NCBI GenBank assembly: GCA_949751835.1
Contig: CATKHK010000135.1
Span: 1-64,000 of the forward strand
Length of the DNA stretch: 64,000 bases
Direction: 5' to 3'
Source of the DNA: Blepharisma japonicum
Taxonomy: Eukaryota; Ciliophora; Heterotrichea; Heterotrichida; Blepharismidae
In this document: positions 35,705 through 47,209 of the stretch, one piece after another
Layout: each line of letters begins with the position of its first letter
Position numbering within the stretch: the stretch's first letter is position 1
The notes under the pieces: generated by a model
The model's input: only the letters and a program-made list of their open reading frames with translations
The model's database searches: none
Told to the model about the DNA's origin: nothing
Made by a program: the position numbers and the translations under genes

Positions 35705-37340
35705 TATTAAATTTCCCTATCATTTGCCCTCTTTCACATATATCTGCTGAGCCATCTAGTCCGCAGTAGCAATGTCCTTTATGTGAGCAATAATCTTCAA
35801 TTATGTCTAGCATCTGTGAAAAATCAAAACCTGTGAGCCATTTTCTTTTATCTCAAAAAAATGTGTCCTAATAGTTTCATTTTTTCTGAGCACGCAATTA
35901 GTCCTTCAAAATAAGTTGTAGCATTTTGATCTTCAATGCTTGGAAAAAAGGAATGGGTGATGCAGGCTTTTGCTAAGCTGCATGACAAACTTAAATAATG
36001 GCTTTTACTATCAAACTTCACTAGTTCATTTGCTAATTTATTTTATATAAATCTCCTTATTAGAGCAGTTATTTTTGTGCCACTAATATTTCTTTTCTAG
36101 ATTGGATTCCTTTTTCGACTTCAGATTATGCTCTTCTCAATATAAAAGGCTTAATTTATTTTATGAAGATGCTGTACAAATATTATTCTCGATTTCTTCA
36201 GTCTTGAGACCTTCTTCAGTGCCTAGATTAAACCATTCATCGAATTCTGATGACGAAGAAAATAAATCAGGATCAAAAAGTTCATCATGCTTAAAAGCTC
36301 ATGCAAATTATTATGTGATTAAAATGAGATGACCACTATGCAGCTGTCTCAAAATTGAGTGAGATTGGATTTATCAGTTTTTTATTTTATGAGCTTCTTC
36401 TATAATAATCTAATTTTGGGGAATAAAGATTCTTTCATATGAAGTAACACAAAAATCAAATTTTTCTGCAATAAGCTCATTTTTAAGGATTTTTTCTCGA
36501 TAAGGTTTGGATGCAATTAATTTTACAGTGTGAAATGATAGGAATAATTTAGAAAATTCAGTCTTCCAGTTTCCTAAGGTGGCTTCGGGACAATTATGAG
36601 ATTTGGACCTTCTATTTTTTATATTTCTTCAAGATATGCCAAGAAACCAATAGTTTGGACCGTTTTTCCAAGGCCCATTTCATCAGCAAGGATTCAATTT
36701 ATTCCCAATTTATCTCCCTTATTTAATATTGATGCAGTGTGACATTTTTATTATAGAAGGCTGAATTTCTATTCAAGCAATAATATACAAGAATTTGACA
36801 CAGCGAGATAGATTTGCAGGCTTTCATTTGAAATTTTGTAATTTAGCATAAGGAATTCTAACTTTATTCAACCATAATTTCTATTGCATTGTGCTATGTG
36901 CAATTCACCAATATATAATAATTCTTCATTACTTTCAACTAAATATAATAAGCCTTCTAATTACAGCCTAATTGAGTTTTCTTTTTTCATGGATAACTCT
37001 GCATCTTATTAAAGCTATAAACATTCTTTTCTTTTGATTCTTTTTAAAACTAACTAGTTAATATTTTCATTCCTGATTTCTTTATGAACTTTGATTGCCA
37101 GTTCTTCTACTAATTCGAATGAGAGCTTTTCCTTTTCGCCGATTTGTTAAAAATTGATTTGCAAATCATTTGGATTTATGCTAGACCAAAGTATTTTCCA
37201 TTCAGTTGCAATCAAATTTTCTGGTTCTCATATTGCAGAGATTGACTTTGAATTGAAACGAATGCGGCAAATCTATGCTAATATCTTCCATCACAATTAA
37301 TTCATTCTGAGGAGACAATATCATATCTGCTTGAGTCAGC
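35705..37340 (-). pseudogene. ISWI-type SNF2 chromatin-remodeller pseudogene
   Basis: The minus strand holds SNF2 helicase text in the right order. Near 36640-36700 it reads GINWILADEMGLGKTVQTIG (motif I), near 36600 GPNLIIVPK (Ia), near 36450 FDFCVTSYERI, and near 36390 IIIEEAHKIKN (motif II). Near 36225 it has SEFDEWFNLG, and near 36110 RRIKSEVEKG in pieces. Near 35860-35760 it has QVLIFSQMLDIIEDYC and CGLDG (ISWI: VLDILEDYC...CRLDG). Stops and at least four frame changes separate these pieces. The helicase core ends at the border with the Kelch unit, so the HAND-SANT-SLIDE part is missing. The N-terminal third (36840-37330) is only weakly readable. A functional ISWI gene must exist elsewhere. 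Confidence 0.8.
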
Positions 37341-37651
37341 TAACATAATTAAATACTTTTTACTAAAGTAAATAAAATAAATTTTTAATATAACATATGC
37401 ATGTGTAAGACAAAGATCTCTTTTAAAATAGTTAAAAATATTAGAAATAATTAAAATTTTGTTACTCTTGGCAATTGAACATCTTTAATTTCTTTTTCTA
37501 GAATTCTGAGCTGTCATCTTGGACTGTAAATTTATTTTCTCGGCTTCTTGACATGCGAAATTCATCGTCAATTACCAAGACTTATACTATTAGCAATGAA
37601 TGATATCAGTAGTGTACTTAGGCTATTAATTTTTGTAGATTAACTTATAAA
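37341..37651. other. Upstream region of B-box/Kelch gene BK1
   Basis: About 310 bases, matched by 41840-42109 upstream of BK3 (shared gcatgtg-aagacaaa, attagaaataattaaaattt and gaattctgagct blocks). It may hold the promoter, though the similarity comes from duplication of the whole block. Confidence 0.5.
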
Positions 37652-38911
37652 ATGAAGTGCTGAAAGGACCAATGCGGAAATAAGTTGGAATTTGCTTGTC
37701 CATGCAAAAATCCGCCTGTTTATTCATGTGATATGCATATCGTAGCTCATATGAAAACCGCATCTAAATCTAAGCATCTTCCTGATTCCTTAACAGCTTC
37801 ACCAAATCCAGAAACAAAAAGAGCTCTTATTGATTTTCTTAACAAATCGCTATCAGATTTGTATGAGCTAAGGAGAAAAACTTTTTTAGATTTTTCAATA
37901 CAAATTAAGCAACTTAACGAGAAAATGCAAATTACATTGGAATCATTCGACGAATCTATAAAAAAGCAGCGCAAAATAATATCTGAAATAAAGCTAACAG
38001 AAGCTATATCAAATTTTAACAAGACTAAAATAGATGAGATGTTGGCTTCAGAACCAGAAAAAGCAATTAAGTGCCTTAAAGACTCTTTTGATATTTTTGA
38101 TGGGTCTAACTTCTTTATAGATGATGAAGGGAAATTAACAAAAACAGAGCCTTTTATAAATGAATCAAATAGATTTATTCTTTTTCGTAATAATTCCACA
38201 AAAATTGTGCAAACGGATTTAAATAATTACTCATCAACTGAATTCAATATCTCATTGGATAGCCCAAAAAGCCGTTACATAGCAATGTGCTTAATTCCTG
38301 AAAACTCAATTTTTTGTTATGGGAATTATCCAAATGAAAATACTGCATTTATTATTGAATCGAATAATAATGTTAAACAAGTAGTTAATGCAAAGCATAG
38401 TCTGTATGCAAGTGGCTCTATTTATTATAATAGCTGTGTTTATATTTTTGGAGGTTGTACTGGAAGTGGGTTTGCAAATAATGTATTTAGATATAACTTA
38501 TTAGAAAACAAATGAAAAAACTTAAATCCTTTGCCAGTTGCATCCCCACTTGTGTCATGCATGGCTAAAAATAATAAAATATTACTATCTGGTTATAAAC
38601 ACTCAAAGATCTATTGCTATGATATTATTCAAAATAGTTATATTGAGTTGCATAAAATTCAATCGAAAAGGATAAAAATTGTATGTGGAAATAATAAAAA
38701 TGCTTATATAATAGAAGCAGGCAGCTATATTTATGAAGGAAGCCATGAATGAAGAGCCTGGAGCACTATAGGTAGCTCAGGAATTGAAAATACCGACTTA
38801 ATTGGATATAGTGTTTCATGGCAAAATAAAGTTTATTTTGCTTTTGCCAGTTATGATTTATATGAATTTGATATGAAAGAAAAGAAATGCAAAAAGATCA
38901 AAACAATTTAA
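37652..38911 (+). CDS. B-box-like zinc finger / Kelch propeller protein BK1
   Basis: 419 residues with UGA Trp codons, one at residue 4 inside the zinc module. The start is the ATG before that module, 33 bases upstream of any start usable under the standard code. Ligands are C3, C8, C16, C18, C26, H29 and H33, the same spacing as in the TPR protein at 1.66 kb. Residues ~55-135 look coiled coil (helical, with FSIQIKQLNEK-like heptads). From ~180 a classical Kelch propeller follows: ENSIFCYGN, CVYIFGGCTG, FRYNLLENKW-LNPLP, NKILLSGY, IYCYDIIQNSY, AYIIEAG and KVYFAFA. The layout resembles TRIM proteins without a RING, so a ligand-binding adaptor is plausible. Cytosolic. Confidence 0.88.
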
Positions 38912-39037
38912 TAGATTAATAACTAAAGCTAAACTTAGCGATTAACTAGCAATATTTTAAAATTTGGATTTTATACCACAGATTATAACTTTATCATGAT
39001 TCGCAAGGCCTATTAATTTTGGACATTAACTTATAAA
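38912..39037. other. Spacer BK1-BK2
   Basis: 126 bases. The last part is a diverged copy of the leader of BK1 (attaacttataaaat). Confidence 0.4.
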
Positions 39038-39870
39038 ATAAAGCGCTGAAAAGACCACTGCCAAAATAAGGTGGAAATTGTTTGCCATGCAAAAATCCTC
39101 CTATTTATTCATAATATCTATCTCGCAGCTCATATAAAAACCGCATCTAAATCTAGGAATCTTCCAGATCCCTTAACAACTTCATCAAATCCAGAAACAA
39201 AAAGAGCTCTTATTGATTGTCTTCACAAATCGCTATCAGATTTGTATGAGCTAAGGAAAAAGATTGTTTTAGATTTTTCAAAACAAATTAAGCAACTTAA
39301 CGAGAAAATGCAAATTACATTGGAATCATTCGACGAATCTATAAAAAAGTAGCGCGAAATAATACCTGACAGAAGCTATATCAAATTTTAACAAGACTAA
39401 AATAGATGAGATGCTGGCTTCAGAACCAGAAGAAGTCATTAGTCTCCTTAAAAGATTCTTTTGATATTTTGATGAATCAATCTTCTTTATAGATGATGAA
39501 GGGAAATTAACAAAAGCAGAGCCTTTCAAAAAGAATCAAATAGATTTATTCTTTTTCGTGATAATTCCACAAAAATTGTGCAAATGGATTTAAATAATTA
39601 CTCATCAACTGAATTCAATATCTCATTGGATAGTCCAAAAAGCCATTACATAGCAATGTGCTTAATTCCTGACAACTCAATTTTTTGCTATGGGAATATC
39701 CAATTACAAATACTGCATTTATTATTGAATCGAATAATAATGTTAAACAAGTAGTTAATGCAGAGCATAATCTATATGCAAGTGGCTCTATTTATTATAA
39801 TAGCTGTGTTTATATTTTTGGAGGTTATAGTGGGACTGGGTATGCAAATAATGCATTTAGATATACATAG
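39038..39870 (+). pseudogene. Broken B-box/Kelch gene BK2
   Basis: A copy of BK1 and BK3 in which ATA replaces the start codon and the first zinc cysteine codon is now Arg. Several frame changes and a TAG interrupt the coiled-coil region. The propeller ends early after FGGYSGTGYANNAFRY, with TAG, and the last three blades are missing. Long DNA runs still match BK1 and BK3, so decay is recent. Between BK1 and the next block it shows that this locus lost as well as gained copies. Confidence 0.85.
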
Positions 39871-41170
39871 TTAGCACCAATAAAAATGGTTATCTACCAA
39901 ATATTTTAATTGTAAATCGTTGATACTGACTTAATTAATTGCCAAATAGGCCATAATTTGTAAACGGAGCTAGAACTGACATCAAGCGGCTCTCAAAATA
40001 GCATAGAAGACGATATTCTGCAAGATATTGCTATAGATCTAGCAACTGAGAGTTAAATTCAATCGTAACAGAATTTGTTTATGATAAATGTGCTATTGAA
40101 GAAAACACTGTAATAATTGTACAATCTACTAATAAAAATGATTGAATTTCTTTTAGACGCTATTTCCAACAAAGAGCGATATGCGTGAATTTCCCTCAAT
40201 TGAATTGGCTGAATTTTGTCCATTTAAGATGCATTGAAGAATTTTAAAAAATAGCAGGGAATCATTTTCAAACAGCAAGCAGAGTTATGGAATGCATACA
40301 AAGTTGAAAAGAATTATGAAGAAGATTAAAATAGATATCGATATTCAGTTTTTACTGCTTTTGAAAGTATATTGAGTAGGCAAGACTAAAACAATATTAA
40401 AAGAGTATGAGCAAACAAAGAAAACAATTTTTCATTTAATACCATAAGAGCAATTAGAAAATTATATATAAGTTATTGTTTAAATCACTATCAGAGCTCT
40501 ATTAATGATACTAAAGCAATTTATTTAGAGGATAATAGAGATGATGGGTTAATTATGCTTCGTAATGGCCTAAGATCTCCAAGTGATGGAAGAACACTAT
40601 TTGAATACCATAAAAAAATATTTCTGCAAAATTTGCTCAAGTTTTAAATCTTAGTGCTAAAAGACTACTTCTATTTCTCCTGATCTTTCATTATCAGAAG
40701 GAACGCAATAAATTAATTGATTCAATTCATCTGAAGTTTCATTTTTACGTCTTTAGAAGATATTTATAGCAAGCCTTTTGCAACTAAAAGAGACAGAGAA
40801 CACGTAAAATTGCTCAAAATTAATAGCAGATCTTTATTCGTTGAGAAATTTTTATAAAATTTTAGTAAATGAAACATCCACATATATGAATAGTATTAGA
40901 TAGAATAAATCTATGGAATTGATTGATGAAAATCTGTGACTATTAGATAAAAAAACTTAAAAAGAGAATTATATTCAAGATAGAACTTCGTTAGAACATT
41001 TACCGATGTTTTATACTAAAAGCATTCAAAAATATATTGTAAGTAATCCGAGTTCTCTTGAAAATAAACTATTTCCAGAGGTAATATTAATTAAGTTGAT
41101 CAGAAAACCCCATATTTTACCAGAAATTAAAAATCTGTTCATTCTAACATTGAAATTGAATTTGGCAATA
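39871..41170 (+). pseudogene. Decayed unidentified gene(s)
   Basis: Plus-strand protein-like stretches are interrupted by TAA and TAG. One near 40440-40615 is open for ~55 codons (RAIRKLYISYCLNHYQ, then YLEDNRDDGLIMLRNGL and SDGRTLFEYHKK). Another near 40900-41150 reads TSLEHLPMFYTKSIQKYI and LFPEVILIKLI. Codon use and composition are those of host genes. I do not recognise the family. It begins where BK2's propeller is cut, so the insertion or rearrangement that ended BK2 may have brought it in. Confidence 0.4.
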
Positions 41171-41760
41171 TGTTGATGAACTTGACACAGCGAGATAGCT
41201 TTGCAGACTTATATTTTAAATCTTGTAATTTAGCATAAGAAATTTTTAAGTTAGTTCAACCATAGTTTCTATTACATTTTTATGTGAAATTCATCGATAT
41301 TAATAATATCTTCGTTTCTTTTCTAAATATAAAGCTTTTATTTACTAAGATAAGCCTTTAATTTTGGCCTAATTGAGTTTTCTTTTTCATGGATTAACTC
41401 TGCATCTTACTAAAGCTATACCCACCATTCTTTTGATTTGTTTTTAAAAATAACTAGTTAATATTTTCTTCCTGAATTTCGACTTGAAAACTTTCATCCT
41501 TTTCTCTTTTTGCTAAGAAATTGATTTGCAAAATTATTTGGATATTAAGCAACATATTTTGATATCCAAAATATTTTCTATTCAGCTGTCATTAAATTTT
41601 CTGGTTCTCATATTACAGCGATTGACTTGGAATTAAAGGGAATGCTGATAAATCTATGTTTGCACATTAATCATAGGAAATTCATATTAAGAGACAATAT
41701 TATATCTGTTTGAATTGTCATAACAAATTCATTACTTTTACTAGTTAGGCGCCTGATTAG
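41170..41760 (-). pseudogene. N-terminal fragment of the ISWI-type pseudogene, second copy
   Basis: Matches 36800-37340 (shared blocks gacacagcgagatag, ctaattgagttttctttttc, aactagttaatattttc and attttctggttctcatatt). Only the part upstream of the helicase motifs is present; the DEMGLGKT region is absent. It decays further than the first copy and carries more single-base deletions. Confidence 0.65.
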
Positions 41761-42109
41761 ATATTTAAATTTCGAAATTTTATAGCATACTAAAATGGTT
41801 TACGAATAAATAATCCTGTCAGATCTAGATAATACTCTCCAAGAAGCATTTATAACACACGCATGTGAAAGACAAAAATATCTTTGAAAATAGCTAAAGC
41901 ATTAGAAATAATTAAAATTTTATTACTCTTGGTAATTAAGCAATTTTAATTTCTTTTTTTAGAGTTCTGAGCTCTCATCATTGACTGTAAATTCCTTTTC
42001 TTAGTTTCTTGCCATGTGAAATTTATAGTCAATTGTCAAGAATTATACTGCTACCCGTGAATTATATCGGTAGCTTACTTAGGCTATTGATTGTTGCATT
42101 AATTATAAA
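41761..42109. other. Upstream region of BK3
   Basis: About 350 bases. The right two thirds match the BK1 upstream region. Around 41750-41830 there is an unshared, slightly GC-richer stretch (ttaggcgcctgattag contains the palindrome ggcgcc). Confidence 0.45.
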
Positions 42110-43372
42110 ATGAAGTGCTGAAAAGACCACTGCGAAAATAAGTTAGAATTTGCATGCCTGTGCACAAATCCACCTGTTTATTCGTGTGATATGCATCTCA
42201 CAGCTCATCTAAAAACTGAATCTAAATCTAAGCATACTCCAGATCCCTTAATAATTTCACCAAATCCAGAAACAAAAAGAGCTCTTATTGATTGTCTTCA
42301 CAAATCGCTATCAGATTTGTATGAGCTAAGGAGAAAAATTGTTTCAGATTTTTCAATGCAAATTAAGCAACTTAACGAGAAAATGCAAATTACATTGGAA
42401 TCATTCGACGAATCTATAAAAAAGCAGCGCAACATAATATCTGAAATAAAGCTAACAGAAGCCATATCAAATTTTAACAAGACTAAAATAGATGAGATGC
42501 TGGCTTCAGAACCAGAAGAAGCCATTAGTCTCCTTAAAGATTCTTTTTATATTTTTGATGGGTCTAACTTCTTTATAGATGATGAAGGGAAATTAACAAA
42601 AATAGAGCCTTTTATAAAAGAATCAAATAGGTTTATTCTTTTTCGTAATAATTCCACAAAAATTGTGCAAACGGATTTAAATAATTACTCATCAACTGAA
42701 TTCAATATCTCATTGAATAGTCCAAAAAGCCGTTACATAGCAATGTGCTTAATTCCTGAAAACTCAATTTTTTGCTATGGAAATAAACCAATTACAAATA
42801 CTGCATTTATTATTGAAGCAAATAATAATGTTAAACAAGTAGTTAATGCAGAGCATAGTCTGTATGTCAGTGGCTCTATTTATTATAATAGCTGTGTTTA
42901 TATTTTTGGAGGATATAATGGATTTGAGCCTGTAAATAATGCATTTAGATATAACTTATTAGAAAACAAATGAGAAAACTTAAATCCTTTGCCAGCTCAA
43001 TCCTTTAGTGTGTCATGCATTGCTAAAAATAATAAAATATTACTATCTGGCTATAAACATTCAAAGATCTATTGCTATGATATTATTCAAAATAGTTATA
43101 TTGAGTTGCATAGCATCCAATCAGGAACCCTAAGAAAAATTGTATGTGGAAATAATAAAAATGCTTATGTGATAGAAGCAGACGGATATATTTATGAAGG
43201 AAGCAATGAATGAAAAGCCTGGAGCACAATAGGTAGCTCAGGAATTGAAAATACCGACTTAATTGGATGTAGTGTTTCATGGCAAAATAAAGTTTATTTT
43301 GCTTTTTACACTTATAATTTATATGAATTTGATATGAAAGAAAAGAAATGCAAAAAGATCAAAAAAATTTAA
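42110..43372 (+). CDS. B-box-like zinc finger / Kelch propeller protein BK3
   Basis: 420 residues. Same design as BK1: seven zinc ligands at the start (residues 3-33), a predicted coiled coil, then the propeller, with UGA for Trp at residue 4 and at two blade positions. Compared with BK1 the changes gather in the zinc loop (ACLCTNPP for ACPCKNPP) and in two propeller loops (GGYNGFEPVNNAF for GGCTGSGFANNVF; IQSGTLRKIVC for IQSKRIKIVC). The blade cores are nearly identical. The upstream ISWI fragment and shared 5' flank show that BK1 and BK3 were duplicated with their surroundings. Confidence 0.88.
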
Positions 43373-43928
43373 AAGATAAGCAACTAAAGTTAAGCTAATG
43401 AGTAATTAGTAATATTTTTAAATCTTAGGTTTCATGTCACTGATTATATGCAATCTAATTTTTTTTTTGAGTGTACAAATTAATAGCTTGTTATAATCAA
43501 AAAAATATTACTTTAGATTTAAATAAATCTGGCTAAATTACTGATCAGATTCTTAATGACTATCTCAGAGTACTATCAATAAAGGAAAATCAATTGTTAT
43601 TTATACCAGATTGGCTTTCACTTTCATAAGACTAATATGATTTCTAAATCAATTTATGATTTATAAGTAACCAAAATGGTGATAACAAAAGATTGAATGA
43701 AATATTAGAGCCGCTTATAATAATTGCATGTGATAATTTAAACACTTTATCAGAATCAAATTTAAGAATCAATTATATCATCTTAAAAAATTGTTAAATG
43801 TGATTTGAAATAGCAAGAGTTAAGGATATATGAAGAAATTAATCATCTAATCGATTTCTTCTAATTTTCATACTTTTTAAATTAATATTGTTAAAACAAA
43901 TTTTGGTCTTATTGTATTCTTATTATTT
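43373..43928. other. Spacer after BK3 with weak coding relics
   Basis: About 550 bases. One short plus-strand frame near 43680-43795 reads LNEILEPLIIIACDN but stops soon. Origin unknown. Confidence 0.35.
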
Positions 43929-44011
43929 TTCTTAGCGGTTCCTCTTTATTTAAATTTGATTTGAAAAATTTTGAATTAACAGAAGAAAATAATTATAGAG
44001 AATTGAAATAA
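43929..44011 (+). pseudogene. Orphan 3' end of a Kp10 copy
   Basis: The last ~27 codons match Kp10 (LFKFDLKNFELTE, then NYRELK and TAA). The DNA after it also follows the Kp10 downstream spacer. The sharp start fixes the left breakpoint of the block that carried Kp13. Confidence 0.75.
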
Positions 44012-44694
44012 AAATAGTGTATTAAGCCTTATATAATTATTTGAGTTTAAGTTAACTCTATTATACGATTGATTATAGATCTTTAAGGGTATTGCTCTTA
44101 GAGAGGATAAATTATATACTCATGTGCTCTAAAAACCATTTCTGCATAGATATATTTAATATAAAATTTAAAATGTTTAATAGTTCGGTAATAATTTTGA
44201 TTAATAAGCTTATTTGTTTAATTAAAAGATTCTCTTGTGATGCAAATTAGAGGTTAAACTTTTCTTCATGGATTTGAAAATTTGCTATCCTTATATAATT
44301 ATTATAATTATTTTGGGTATTATTGTCAATTTATTATCTTAGCAAGAGTGTTGATAGGCTAATTTATATCTTACACGTTTCTTTTTTATATTAGTATTTT
44401 TTTGAACTTTTTATACCTCAACACCATTATAATTAAACTTCATAGTCCTCTTTTGCCTTCCCATAAAATTCCTTTTTTTTTACTCCTAATCAAAGTAAAT
44501 GCTACTTATATCCTAAAATCTAAAAATTTTTTGTAGTTTGCTTGCTATACGCATTATCATAGATAACTTTTGTGTAATGAATATGTTTTAAAAAATCAAA
44601 ATTTTATTTTATCAATTGGATATTTAGAAGTAATATTATCTTCAAATTTGAATTAATAAAATTAAATAAGGCTTTAAGTTGTAATTAAATAAAA
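44012..44694. other. Duplicated 5' spacer of Kp13
   Basis: Matches 31399-32439 in order but is about 300 bases shorter: the part with gcagcaaaggagtttatagc is deleted. No gene. Confidence 0.5.
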
Positions 44695-44734
44695 ATACAA
44701 AATTTATTGTTATTTAAGTCTGCTGAAAATAAAT

Positions 44735-45595
44735 ATGAAACTCGAAGAAATTGCTGATAAAGCTATTGATCAAAATGAGATTGAATCAAATTATCTATGA
44801 TTATTTCCTGCTTATCATGATCAAAAAACCATATACCGTATTAGTTTATCCTCACACCAGATTGATTTTTCTAAGAATATATTAGATCTCATTAATTATA
44901 AGCATTTGAAGATTCTCCCTAACAACAAGCTATTTGGGGTTCATATAAATTATTCTCAACGCCTATTCACATTAGATGATAATTTTAACATTAAATATAT
45001 AGACCTTCCAAAGCATAACGATATATTTGATCTTAATCCTCTAGATATAGCTTCACGCTTTTATGATGACTCAATTTTTCTATTCGAGTATGGTCATGTT
45101 TATGACAGAGAAAATAATTATCCAATAAGTGATTTCTATATATTTAAAAGATACTCTCTGACTCAAAATAAGTGAAGGAGCTTGGCTACTCCTCCTTTCG
45201 ATTTTCTTCCTTCATGCATTGGATTCAACCAAAAGATCCTCATTTCTGATGGAAAACCAGGAATATGAGTGTATGATATAATTTTGGATTCTTACAGTCA
45301 ATTTTGCACAAATATTTTTCCAGCAAAATCTACAAAAGTATTCCTTAAAAATTCTGGAAAAGTATATTTAATAACTCAATCGGCTCCATATTCAATTTAC
45401 TCTTGTGAAGGCAATTTATTAGACTGAACTTTTCTTTATGAATCACCTTCTCTTGAAAGGAATTACTATTTTAGAATTTTCAATTTTGCGTATTATGAAG
45501 GGTCAATTTATATCCTTAGCAATGACTTCTTATGTAAATTTGATTTGAAAGAATTGAAGTTAACAAAATTAGCGAATTTTAATAGCATAAGATAA
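44735..45595 (+). CDS. Kelch-like propeller protein Kp13 (DQNEIES family)
   Basis: 286 residues with four UGA Trp codons. N-terminus MKLEEIADKAIDQNEIESNY. It shares the SRFYDDSIFLFE blade with Kp11, Kp12 and Kp14. It differs from them mainly in the first loop (FPAYHDQKTIYRI), the blade-3 loop (PFDFLPSCIGF) and the blade-4 to blade-5 loop (LYESPSLERNYYFRIF). The last strand reads ILSNDFLCKFDLKELKL. No sign of decay. Confidence 0.88.
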
Positions 45596-46309
45596 AAATA
45601 AACTATTTAATTCTTCTTATGTAATTAATATATTTAAGTTTATTCTATTAATTATGGCAGGATACTTTGTTATAAACATTTCATCACAATAAGTTAAAGA
45701 GAAATATTAATTTAAAAAATTGGATGATCTATATTTGCTACTTTTCTGTTCTAATGGACGGATCAGAATTGTCACATTACCATTTTGACGGCGGCAAATG
45801 CTGACACCTGAAATTATCTTTACATTTATTAAAAGATGGAATACCATGTGATTGCAGCTGCCCTAGTTCATCTCTAAATAATAAGCAAAAGTGGAACTGT
45901 GGGAAGATACGTTCAAACAAATATCGAGCAATAATGAAATGAATGTGACTCAATGCAAATTCATTGAGTGTAATTAAAGATGGAAACCTTGGCAAGCAAG
46001 GTTTATTTTATTATCTAGCAAGAGTGCTGATAGGTTAATTTATATTTGTAATTTTTTTAACTTATTATACCTCAACACCATTATAATTAGTACTCGTGGC
46101 TCCACTTTTACCTTCCCATAAAATTCCTTTTTTTACACCGAATCAAAGAAATGCTGCTTATATCCTAAAATCCAAAATTTTCTTAGTGTGCTTGCATTAT
46201 CATAGATACCTTTTGTGAAATAAATATGTTTAAAAAATCAAAATATTATATTATATTCAAATTTAAATTAATAAAATAAATTAATACTTTAAGTTGTAAT
46301 TAAATAAAA
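45596..46309. other. Spacer Kp13-Kp14: 300-base element plus leader
   Basis: Contains the third copy of the 3' element (45720-46017) and the shortened 5' spacer of unit 4. The strand opposite the element is open for ~70 codons (45777-45995), but the frame is not kept in the other copies. Confidence 0.5.
45720..46017 (+). repeat. ~300-base conserved 3' element, copy 3
   Basis: As at 33465. In the inverted repeat the left arm has one change (gactcaat for cactcaat) with no matching change in the right arm, so the stem is weakened here. Confidence 0.6.
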
Positions 46310-46348
46310 ATACAAAATTTATTGTTATTTAAGTCTGTTGAAATAAAT

Positions 46349-47209
46349 ATGAAACTCGAAGAATTTGCTGATAAAGCTATTGATCAAAATGAGGTTGCAT
46401 CAAATTATCTATGATTATGAGCTGGTAATAATGAAAGTCCCATATACCGTATTAGTCTATCCTCACAAAAGATTGATTTTTCTAAGAAATTCTTCGATTT
46501 CCCTTATATTAAGCATTTGCAGATTCTCCCTAACAACACGAATTTTGGGGTTTATGCAAATTTATCTCAATACCTATCCACAATAGATGATAACTTTAAC
46601 ATTAAATATATAGACCTTCCAAAGCATAACGATATATTTGGTCTTAATCCTATAGATATAGCTTCACGCTTTTATGATGACTCAATTTTTCTCTTCGAGT
46701 ATGGTTCTGTTTATCACAGAGAAAATTCAGAAGATGGAATAAGTGATTTTTATGTATTTAAAAGATACTCTCTGACTCAAAATAAGTGATGGAGCTTGGC
46801 TAATCCTCCTTTCTATTCTGTAGCTTCATGCATTGGATTCAACCAAAAGATCCTCATTTCTGATGAAAACCCAGGAATATGAGTTTATGATATAATTTTG
46901 GATACTTACAGTCAATTTTGTACAAATATTTTTAAAAAATATTCATCAAGAATATTCATTAAAGATTCTGGAAAAGTATATATAATAGATCAATCGACTC
47001 CATATTCAATTTACTCTTGTGAAGGCAATATATCAGATTGGACTTTTGTTCACAAATCTAATTCTTTTGGAATAAGTTTCTATGATAAATTTTTCTATTT
47101 TGCGTATTATGAAGGGTCAATTTATTACCTTAGCAATTTCATGCTATTTAAATTTGATTTGAAAGAATTGAAGTTAACAAAATTAACGAATTTTAATAGC
47201 ATAAGATAA
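46349..47209 (+). CDS. Kelch-like propeller protein Kp14 (DQNEIES family)
   Basis: 286 residues with four UGA and two TGG Trp codons; UGA and TGG stand next to each other at the end of blade 2 (NK-W-W-S). Motif DKAIDQNEVASNYLWL has Glu-Ser changed to Ala-Ser at its end. Strands are those of Kp11-Kp13. The blade-4 loop SNSFGISFYDKFFYFAYYEG is close to Kp11 and Kp12, while the tail (LKLTKLTNFNSIR) follows Kp13. This mosaic suggests gene conversion between units. Confidence 0.88.

Larger units (their letters stand above)
44345..46017 (+). repeat. Kelch duplication unit 3 (contains Kp13)
   Basis: Third copy of the Kp11-type unit. It and unit 4 start with tagcaagagtg-tgatagg, which is missing in units 1 and 2, so units 3 and 4 form one pair and units 1 and 2 another. 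Confidence 0.75.

Noticed and set aside
37747-42525. Minus-strand frames of 75-150 codons opposite BK1 and BK3
   Set aside because: Mirror frames of the coiled-coil coding region; codon pattern follows the plus strand.
45777-45995. 72-codon minus frame in the 300-base element as a gene
   Set aside because: Not open in the other three copies.
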